Part shown: in pieces, positions 55,250-64,000 of the stretch
Layout of the letters: the number at the start of each line of letters is the position of its first letter
How positions within the stretch are numbered: position 1 is the first letter of the stretch
Source of the DNA: Marthasterias glacialis
Taxonomy: Eukaryota > Echinodermata > Asteroidea > Forcipulatida > Asteriidae
Direction of reading: 5' to 3'
DNA: 64,000 nt
Assembly (NCBI GenBank): GCA_911728455.2
Contig: OU452227.1
Span: 10,759,110 to 10,823,109, forward strand
Translations under genes and position numbers: made by a program
Notes under the pieces: model-generated
Seen by the model: only the letters and a program-made list of their open reading frames with translations
Database searches by the model: none
What the model was told of the DNA's origin: nothing

Positions 55250-58200
55250 AGCTTTTCTGACCTGACAATAACAATTAGGAAAATGGTATCATAAAGTGTT
55301 TCTATCCAAATACAGGGTACACATTTGGAGAAAATGTCACTGTCAATGTGAACGCAAAGTCCAAAAAAAGAAAAGAAACATGTTTATACATCATTGAGAA
55401 AAAGTGTGCAGTAACATTCACAGTCATTTTACGTTAAAAAACTATAATTTCCAATAAATGTTTAAAACAACTGTGACAACATCAACGTTTTAAGTTTAAA
55501 AGTTTGGATAATTCTGTTGGTGACAAAAAGTGTGAACACTCTATCATAGGCCTACATAATATGTATGAACCAAGAAAACTCTTTAATTACAATCACATAT
55601 TTGTTTCACAGCACCTGACTGTTTGTTTTGATTTGTTTGATAATCCTTTAACTCATGAATCTTAAAAAAAAAAAAACAATCGAATTTCCAAAGATGTACC
55701 CTGTCTTCAAAAGTCGATGAAATGTTTCTTTGGACCAACTCAATTCCCCACACGATTCCTGATGAATACCAACCAAGAGAACAGATAAACTGAAAAGTTT
55801 CACCCGATTTTTAAAAACAATTTCATCATGGAGACAGATTTCAATTTTGTTTTTCTTCTTAAAACATCTATCACTACAAATACATATGCATTTCATACTT
55901 GTGTAGATTTTTTAAATTTCTTAAACACTTATTTATAGAATAATATTCAATATCTGATCTAACGTGCACAACAATCAATGTACAATATATGACGCTCAAT
56001 AAGCTATGAATACTGGCTTAGTAAACAGGAAACAAGAAATTTGTGTTTTAAAAGTCACCCACTACATGTAGACTGTCTTATCTTTCTTCAAAGTTTCATT
56101 TCTGCTTCTCAAAACTTTTTTTTTTTTAATGCATGATCCCCAAAAACAGCAGTTCCTTTATTAATACATCCTACATGTTCCAAGAAAATCACACATTTTA
56201 AATTATTTTCTCACCTTGCACTAGTTGTAAGCTATCTGGTATTATATAATGCCCAAGTAGGTCCTTGTCATTTGATTGGAGGATTGGAGGTCACGCGACA
56301 TTCATTATTCGCACCATTTCATGGCCTACGTCATTAAGCGTGACTTTTTGGTACTGTTCACCGTGCATTTCTCGTTCTATCCCTTTTGCACTATTGCACG
56401 CTAAACCACACCACGCGCGTGCATGCATTATACACAGCAGAATAAAATGCCTTCGTTTTAGAGTGGATGCCAGAATACAATCTTGTTCATTTTGTTTTTT
56501 CTTCCAAATGACGCAGATCTTCTTGGATGTTATACATGTTATATAAAACAGATAATGAATGTTTTGCATTCGTGCCATGGAGAATATTTTCATTCGTTGA
56601 ATGGAACATTCCATCTTTCAACTCATGAAAATATTCTCACCATTGCACTCTTCTTGCAAACATTCACTATTTGTACAAAATTCTTCTGTCAATGTAAAAA
56701 TATAGTGGCCCCAAAAATGAGTTCCAAGACGTCTTTAAAACCGAAAAGGTATTTTTTTTTTGTCAAGAAAGTTTTCAAATGGACAATATCAAATACCATA
56801 TTGGCAAAGAAAAGGACAGCCCTGCTTACCTTGCACAATATAAAGATTTCAGTAATAATTCTTTGAACATCTGAAAGAACAAAACTTTTTTTAATAAACT
56901 ACTGGAAGATCCTTTTGATTACCTGGATCTGCTCCTACAAAATGAGAGTGCAGTCTGGGTTGCGTTCCCCCCTCCACCTCCTCCTCTAACCAATGAGGTT
57001 CACCGTTTCCAAAATCAACGATTCCGAACACCAGAGGATGCAAACACATGAATCACTTGAGAATCCAAAAGCTTAAAGAAGTCAAACAATCCAGAGTGTT
57101 TATGTCAAACTTTGACTTCGACGGTCCGTAATCGGTTAACAACTCAGTGCGCTTAATATCTCATTTTGTTGAAGAAGATCACTGCATTACTGCATGTGCA
57201 ATACTCATTCACTGATAATGAGCTTTAACTAGGGATAGCGTCCCATTTGGTTAGATAATTTCATTAATGTCTACCGAAAAAAACAAAAACAAAAAAAACT
57301 GATGAAATCAGTCAGAAAAATACTTTTTCATTAGCATTCACAAAAACACATTGTTAGTAACCAACTAGATAAAGAAGCAACGGCACCTACATAGTTCTTC
57401 AGACGTCTGTCCCCAAAGATGAACAAGACATATCAAAGCTAGTCCCTCGAAACCCCCCAGCCTACACAAGTTGCAGCCAGCCCCACTGGGAACAAATATC
57501 AATCCCAACCTCTTAATGTTACTGAGTGAAAAAGATGCATCAACCTTTTTCTCTCTCTCATTCTTGTCTTGCCTCTTTTTGTTTGCTTTAATAAACAGTA
57601 AAACTGTGTTATTTCCTTCTAAATCAGATCAAGTTTACTTCTCTGAAAGAGATTCCAATTAAAACAACAATTTTTTTTCTCACAGAATTATAATCAAACA
57701 ATTGCACCGTATTGAATTGCCTAAACATTGGTTCAATACAGTTTTCATCATGAATTCCATTTTGCATTGAAATCATTTACAACATGCATTTGACGAGTGT
57801 CATTTGTATCTTTTATGTGTAGTGACCTTTTTTCCCGACATCTGACCTCTCTGAAATTCAGTTGTCCTTTACCGATCAGAAAAGACGTGTTATCATTTTA
57901 TGAAAAAACAATGATCTGACTCAAAAGAAATCGTCACAGGTGTTTACGGCGTCACATCTCCAGTGATTGATCCAACAATAAAAAGCCATGGAAAGAACAG
58001 CAACAAGATCACTTAGTATGACATATGAACATTTAAAAACGTTTCCTCTTTTTTAGTAAATTACTACATTTAAAAACACAACGCTACCATCCTGGGTAGG
58101 TCGGCCCGATTCTGAATAATACAATATCCTAGCTAAAAGAGCATCCGGATTTGCTAAATATACACTAATCCGTCACCTGAAGAAGCCACCTGGAAGATGT

Positions 58201-58257
58201 ACAGCCTCTTCAGAGTTTCCTCTGCCTACCACAAACGTTTTCATTGGACAACATCAA
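55250..58257. other. AT-rich sequence, no gene supported; possible PKA subunit 3'UTR
   Basis: Few recognisable repeats and no coding exon. Its lower repeat density than elsewhere would fit a long 3'UTR of the minus-strand PKA regulatory subunit gene ending at 61564, but no polyadenylation signal could be chosen with confidence. Confidence 0.35.
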
Positions 58258-58508
58258 AGATTATAGAGCGCCGAAGGAGCAAGATGGGGAACCTGGAGCT
58301 ATATCTATTGTTGGAACGTGAAATACGCATGGGTGCCATCTCAGCAAGTGAATGTTTTGTTTCCCATTGATAGCAATGGTCACTGTCTGCACTGAACTGC
58401 ACTGATCTATTGTTGTATCAAAAGAGTTACTTGCTGAAATGACATCCAGTGGGATTTCACCTTTAAGCCAGAGTTCCCCATCTTGTGCCTTCGGCACTCT
58501 ATAATCTT
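58258..58508. mobile_element. Inverted-repeat element or hairpin
   Basis: The left arm GATTATAGAGCGCCGAAGGA then GCAAGATGGGGAAC is inverted at 58470-58508 (GTTCCCCATCTTGTGCCTTC then GGCACTCTATAATC). An inner pair, CAGCAAGTGAA / TACTTGCTGAAA, extends the symmetry. On the minus strand the interior stays open for 78 codons. Confidence 0.65.
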
Positions 58509-59756
58509 AGGACAACACCTGCCCGAGTGAGAGTGGGACTTTACTGCCATAAGGAGTCTTCATCAGGTCACGGATTAGATTATGGTCATCACCAGAAATC
58601 TTCAACAGGAAGTGTGCAAGCTTGATGTCACCAGCACTGTATACCACAACCTCCACTGTTTACTGTGCTTCTTTTTAAACACCTGTCCTTTCAGAGTAGT
58701 TTAATTCAGCCCCATGACAAACCCAGTCTCATTGTTCCATTGTCCACAGTTTTCAAACCAGATTTTTTAACGTGATCAACATTTACTGTAAACTGACAAA
58801 AACAACGGTGCGTTCAAATTGCTCACTCCTAACACTGATAAATGTACATGTAAAAGACAGTTGACAAGAGTGTCCAAACTGTGACAACATTCAGAAATTG
58901 GTGATTAGGATAACCCCTTCTGGCTAAAACTTGTACAGTGCTGTAGATTTACCACATAGTCCTGACGTGACTTTGACCAATGTGGGCCATCTGGGCTACA
59001 CACAAAGGACTCTGCACCTGGGCTAGATTTTTCCACACTGGCACACTTCCATATTGCCAATCGTTCTCTTTTACTACTTACATACACACAAGAGTTATAT
59101 CCCAGGAAAATAATTCTTTTTTTTAACAATTTAACAGACAGACAAACAAATAGCATTCAATAACTCAAAAGTCCTGATACACAATACATACTTCATATGA
59201 TTGAGGAAAAAACAGTATCACAAACCAGAGGTCCTAAAATGAAGTACACAACTTGGTTTTAGGAATATTACTTTTCTATCTCTACATGTTTTTGTTTTTT
59301 TTTGATTTGCTTATTCACATTTCCAGGCGATCTACTAAGTTCCAATATCGAAGCCTGTAACACAGACACGTGTACGATATACATGTATATTAGTCAATGA
59401 CAAGTTCAAACATTTCCAAAAATAGAAAGGTGACGTAAACTTAACGGTCCAGAGCCATAGGAACGCAGGCCTACGTAGTTCTAACCATAGGTAGAAAGTT
59501 TGTGTGACTTCAAAACATTTTTTTCCTCTACGAGAAACTTTGTGTAGTGGGAGCAAGTTTAAATACTTGCCGATACCTGAATTTATACCTGCATCAAAAG
59601 TAGAAGCTATACATGTACATGTGAACTTCAGGGAACGTTTTCTTCCAGCAATCTTGCATGGCAAAATATTTTGACTGAACAGGTTTGTGGTGTACACTGA
59701 ACGCTAATACTGTGTTAGCAAATGATGATTCTTGAGTAGCAATTACAATGTAATAT

Positions 59757-60101
59757 TTTTTTGTTTTTTAACCCATACACCGATGTGTGTTATGCACTGT
59801 ATACTCGGTGCTTTCCCTTTGAAAAAAATCCACAGGCATATTCCTCGGGTGGGATTCGAACCCACAACCCCCGCCATTCTAGAGCAGATGTCTTGCCAAC
59901 TAGACTACCCAGATTGCCTGGCAGCTAGAGGCAGTTCGAATCCTATTAGCAGCGGGTACCACAGCCATTATAATAGATGTTAATTTTTGCATCGGGGATA
60001 AAGAATAATATTTGTGGTTTTTTTTGCACTGTGTTATGTACTGTATACTCGATGCTTTCATCGAATCCACAGGCATATTCCATCGGGTGGGATTCGAACT
60101 G
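59757..60101 (-). mobile_element. Dimeric tRNA-headed SINE S2 with 15-bp target-site duplication
   Basis: Read on the minus strand, a 5'-truncated monomer (starting inside the B box TTCGAATCCCACCCGATGG) is followed by a complete monomer with head CTGGGTAGTCTAGTTGGCAA and B box GTGGGTTCGAATCCCACC. AATTACAATGTAATA occurs at 59741-59755 and again at 60102-60116, flanking the whole dimer. Confidence 0.88.
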
Positions 60102-60477
60102 AATTACAATGTAATACATTTTGTGTAGCATTCTGCTTTGCTATGGTACAAGGGAAATTGCACATGTATACTTAAACCCTTGGCAGCACTTCTTTCCAAC
60201 CTTGACATAACACCTAATTGTGGGTTACAACAGTGCCGGGTTGTACTTTCCAGTTAAATAACCTTGTTTATAAACACCTTTTCCAAACAGTGCTTCACAT
60301 AATGTATGGCATACGATTACCTAAGCTCTACAGGTATGTGTGTGGTAGTTGTTTTTTTTTAAACCTCGTTTAAATACCTGCATAACAAATTGTTTACCTC
60401 GGTCAAATGAACAGTTGCAAGTAACACACCATGGCTGAGCCCGTATTAACTTTGTAATACGCCAGTTAATATACAAT

Positions 60478-60675
60478 GCCCAATTTCGGGGAGCTGCTTA
60501 AGCAGAAAATATTGCTCAATAACTTTCTGCTTAAAAAGCAAAAATGAGCAGGATACCAGTCACATATGGTACATGTGACACTGCATTTTGACTGGTAACC
60601 TTATTCTGGTAGGCATAATTTTAGTTTGTGCTTAGCTACTTTTCGTGCTTGAATGCAGCTCTATGAAATTGGGTC
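60478..60675. mobile_element. MITE family D copy
   Basis: GCCCAATTTCGGGGAGCTGC then TTAAGCAG at the left, and GAATGCAGCTCTATGAAATT then GGGTCC at the right, with inner inverted GCTTAGCTACTTTTCGTGCTT. Confidence 0.82.
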
Positions 60676-61563
60676 CAGATTGCAATGTACCGTAATGTAA
60701 ATAACAAACCTTGCTTGAACCTCCTGTTAACTTCCATCATGTTAGGTTTTAATCTTGGTTATACGTATGTGTGTTTATACAATGTTTTATTTTTATTTGT
60801 TTACTATTTCACAACTTTGAAGTGTCAAAGTTGACCTCCCTCAAACAACATAATACAAACACTTGTGTGTTGAGCAGTGGCTATTAACACTGGTATGGTT
60901 CGATGTCACAGAGCTGGTAACCTTTTTATCATTGCTTGATTGGCAAATCAAGGATCAGCAGGGAGCCAGGCCGTGATCATTAACCATCACAGAGCATTTT
61001 GGCCGGTACTCTTTGTGCTCAGCAAAATCTCAGTGTGTATGAGTTTGTCTCGGCATTCAAACTGGGGACATGTTAAACAAAAGGTAACAATAGAGTACCC
61101 GGTTCGCCAAGTGTCCCCAGTTGCCAAACACGTACAAAACATATGGGAGGGGTTGCAAAAAAGTTAAGGTACAAACAAAAGAGGAACAATAGGGTGTCCC
61201 TAATTGCAGGTGAATACACACTTGTGTATGTGTGCTTAGTGGGCTGTTACTGTTTGATTCAATACAGGGTTGAATGAGACTGATCATCACTGATGTTTGG
61301 AACAACACTGAAACCTGCAGACAACAACAAACCACTGTACACAAAATGTATTAAATAAACGCAAAACAAAACAACGAACTTTACAAATTACACGGCTGTA
61401 CACTGCGCCTGTTTTTGTTCCCCCCTCCCCCAAAGCTGAAATCACTCTTGAGACGGAGACTAGTCTCTATTAAAGGAACACAACGTACACACAGAGTTGA
61501 AGGCTCGTTGATTTGATGAGGTGAGAAGGGGGGGGGGTTGAGAGGTCACTGTGTGTGTGGAAA
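60676..61563. other. Downstream of the PKA subunit stop; probable 3'UTR
   Basis: Sequence just 3' (minus strand) of the kinase subunit stop codon. It contains a short approximate duplication (ACAAAAGGTAACAATAG / ACAAAAGAGGAACAATAG at 61076-61193). No further coding exon. Confidence 0.4.
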
Positions 61564-63067
61564 CTACACTACAAGCTGCACAAAGCTGTTGTACTGGGTG
61601 ATGTTTCGCTTCAGGATGTCTGCGCAGGGTCCCATCACACGCTCAAAGCGCTCTCGGTCCAGCTTGACACACTTGAGGGATCCTCGGGCAATGACGGTGG
61701 CGGCGCGGGGTCGGTTCAAGACAAGGGCAATCTCACCTGTTGTGAAAAAAAAGGAAACAAATCTAATGACATACATCCGTTTGCAATCAACAGTCAAGCT
61801 CACCTTTGTGACTTGATGTGTTGATACATTTTTTCATTTGATGATTACCATTTCAGTATGTATCAAGTCATTAAAACCGTTTAGAAATACAGATTTCAGA
61901 TGCGGAATAAATGTGGGTGAATATATTTCTGTTTTCAAGCAGGGCTGAAATGTCATCGTTGAGAGGGCAAGGCAGTTTTAATTTTACAAAGAGCACTTAC
62001 ATTGGAAAATCTTGAAGTCTATCAGAACCTTCTGAGGGGGCACCAAGGCCAAGACCAGGGCAACAGAGGCCATGACCGTGTAACTCCAGCTGTAACTCTC
62101 AGGACAAGTTTGGGGTCTTTTTTTCCCCACCTTGGCTCCATGTGTTATATTCCGGAAATAAACCAAGCTTTGAACTGAATGGAATGATTGCAGCTGTCTA
62201 TTTGATATGGACGTAATCAATGTATGAATCGCACTTGGCACAAGGAGCCAATTTCATAAAGCTCCTTAGACCCACTTGCCTACAGGTGACCCCAATCCTC
62301 CAATATCCTCATCTCCTATGTCACTTCACACCAACATGTTTGGACTCGGGACAAGATTGGAATGCCTGACCCAGTCATGAGCAATTGTTGTTTGAACCTA
62401 CTGGCCCCAATCCTGCTGATCCTTCATTTCGGCAACGGGGATAGAAGGCTTTGAGAGGGGGTTAATAAATTCATGTATGTATGAAATGTCATTTTGGCTG
62501 GTAACCCGTTGATGTTTTCAAAGCAAGATTGTTATGCTCCTATGAAAATCTGTGTGCAAGATAGTTCTATGACAGTCGGCCAAGATTTAAGGTCAAACTG
62601 CACTTTTTTTTATGCAATTTGCCCATCACAAGGCCAATAGGCCACTCGAGGTGTGGGCTACTTTTTGAAGGGATAGAAATCTGCCCCAATGTACAGAAAC
62701 AAGACATGGCGAGATATAAACACCAAGTCCCTTCACAGCACAGCTAAGAGCAGGGAGGGGTAAATTAATCCGTTGCGAGACAAACATAACTGCCTCTTTC
62801 CCTATTTGAAGCAATTATACTTAAGTGTCTTGCTCAAGGACACAAGAGTCATGACCGGGATTCGAATCCACATCCTGATGACTTAGCCGCCAGAACTTGA
62901 GTACGATGCACTAAACCGCTCGGCCACGACACGCTACAAAGACTATGCCGCATAACATTTCCGCTGCACACTGGTTCCCACTCACCAAAGTAATCCGAGG
63001 TTCCCAGTTTAGCCACTTCAATGAACTCGTCCTGTTCAGTACGCCTCTGCAGAACTGATGCTTGGCC
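61564..63067 (-). CDS. PRKAR1: cAMP-dependent protein kinase type I regulatory subunit, last two exons (5' part outside window)
   Basis: Exons are 63067-62986 (27 codons plus 1 base) and 61736-61564 with stop TAG. The GT-AG junction splits the Gly codon of YFGEIA. The protein reads [28 protein letters not shown], then [57 protein letters not shown]. This is the second cyclic-nucleotide-binding domain of RI subunits. [15 protein letters not shown] is the phosphate-binding cassette, with the Glu and Arg that contact cAMP. The LKRNI.QYNSFV ending is diagnostic of RI rather than RII. The product holds PKA catalytic subunits inactive until cAMP binds. The dimerisation domain, inhibitor site and first cAMP domain must lie above 64000. 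I cannot separate alpha from beta, and invertebrates usually have one. Confidence 0.95.
62276..62470 (+). repeat. Dispersed repeat R1 copy
   Basis: It starts CCTACAGGTGACCCCAATCC, continues CCTATGTCACTTCACACCAA and GATTGGAATGCCTGACCCAG, and ends TAGAAGGCTTTGAGAGGGGG. It lies in the PKA subunit intron. Confidence 0.7.
62600..62937 (-). mobile_element. tRNA-headed SINE (family S1), PKA subunit intron
   Basis: On the minus strand the head is GTGTCGTGGCCGAGCGGTTT (A box) with B box GTGGATTCGAATCCCGGTC, followed by the body CTCTTGTGTCCTTGAGCAAG. It begins about 48 bp inside the intron from the exon 62986-63067 donor. Confidence 0.82.
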
Positions 63068-64000
63068 CTGTACAGATTAACCAAAAAAAAAAAAAAAGGT
63101 TCTCTTCTGGATTATTTCTGGAGATCATCAACATCATCATTGATCGACTCCAACTTGCCTTGCGTCGGGCACGATGACAGATGCGCCACATGTCCTGTTC
63201 CATCATCAGAGTCTTGAGTTCATCAAAGGAGAACTCAACAGAACAAAGAAAAATTGACTGGGACGGGATTTGAACCCCGTCAAATCCCGTTCTAGTCAAT
63301 TTTTCCTTTGACTTGACTAATCAATTTTTCTTTGTTCCCCTTAAAATTGATTTATAATTACCCAGTCAGTTTCCCTTGACTGTGCATCACCAGAAATACA
63401 ACACTACAGGTTTGGAAACAATGTAGACTATTTCTTTTTCCTTATGGCGACTCCTTTACTTTTTCAAGGATATTTGAAGGCTCAGATAGTTTTTGCTAAA
63501 AATCCTGAGAAATCACACGCCTGCTTCACATTGAACCAATTAGTGAGTGTAAATATACACTTCACACAAAGTTTCAAAGCTTGTTTAATATAATCTTACT
63601 GTGTGCATTAAGACATCAACCTTGTGGAACTAATTTCAATGTAAATCACTGGGATGAGAGGGGATGAAAATGAAAAATCCACGAAACGACGGTGGAGGTT
63701 TGATGGCTACCAACCACGCCATAACCCGTATCAATGGCAGAATTCTGTGCTTAAATGTAGATGGGGCAAGCACCTTGGTGTAGTCAAAATACAGTAAATG
63801 TATTGTGTTTAGGCTTTACAAGGGCCTACATGTATGTAAATGACATTTAAAAAATAATAATAGTACTAACTCAAAAAATATATATATATATTATCTTGTT
63901 AGTAAAAAATTCCATGCCAATAATTTAATAAAATCGGGAGAAATCTCATCCCTGAAAGCAAAATGAGAGTACATTTACTTCTTAGATGCATTTTTTTTGT
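63068..64000. other. PKA subunit intron, with a small inverted S3 SINE remnant
   Basis: At 63236-63320 an S3-type B box (GGGGTTCAAATCCCGTCCC on the minus strand) and paired AAAGAAAAATTGACT / AGTCAATTTTTCCTTT arms are visible. A (TA)n tract lies at about 63880-63892. No upstream PKA exon could be found here. Confidence 0.5.

Noticed and set aside
63150-63240. Possible upstream PKA regulatory subunit exon (minus strand, FSFDELKTLMMEQDMWRICH)
   Set aside because: It does not resemble the RI sequence expected before GQASVLQRR. The only candidate donor is a GC site, and it neighbours an S3 SINE remnant; possibly a decayed retroelement piece.

Overview
The window reads as an intron-rich, repeat-dense animal nuclear genome, most likely a marine deuterostome invertebrate. 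An echinoderm is my best guess, from the style of the short tRNA-derived SINEs, the many palindromic non-autonomous DNA transposons, and a Galpha-v gene, a class present in many marine animals but lost from several model lineages. The species cannot be fixed from sequence alone.

Four conserved genes lie on the minus strand, all in the same orientation. In rising coordinates they are: a PTCD1-like mitochondrial pentatricopeptide protein (3' end beyond position 1, start at 4160); a complete eight-exon G-protein alpha subunit of the Galpha-v type (13425-28038, 359 aa); a complete four-exon synaptogyrin (45914-54166, 217 aa); and the last two exons of a type I regulatory subunit of cAMP-dependent protein kinase (61564-63067, 5' part beyond the window). 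Every junction given is GT-AG with matching phase. One plus-strand gene, a single-exon 538-codon ORF (31676-33292), lies head to head with Galpha-v. It has tandem 40-residue N-terminal repeats, Cys pairs and a long acidic repeat tail, and I cannot assign it a function.

The rest is intronic and intergenic DNA crowded with mobile elements. I can define about a dozen families of hairpin or TIR elements (MITE-like), several tRNA-headed SINE families, a fragment of a non-LTR reverse transcriptase C-terminus, a 23-bp minisatellite, a two-level 50/207-bp tandem array and long homopolymer tracts. Several insertions are nested and some have clean target-site duplications. Region by region: 1-4160 PTCD1; 4161-13424 repeats and low-complexity DNA; 13425-28038 Galpha-v; 28039-31675 a spacer holding Galpha-v upstream sequence and a hairpin repeat; 31676-33379 the ORFan; 33380-45913 repeats; 45914-54166 synaptogyrin; 54167-61563 mixed unique sequence (possibly partly the PKA 3'UTR) and SINEs; 61564-64000 the PKA regulatory subunit end.

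The genes do not form an operon-like pathway. Galpha-v and the PKA regulatory subunit both belong to GPCR/second-messenger signalling, but their proximity is not evidence of a functional link. The points most worth follow-up are the Galpha-v gene, the repeat-built ORFan, hairpin transposons that carry CTCF-like motifs, and inverted-repeat elements lying within tens of bases of splice sites.
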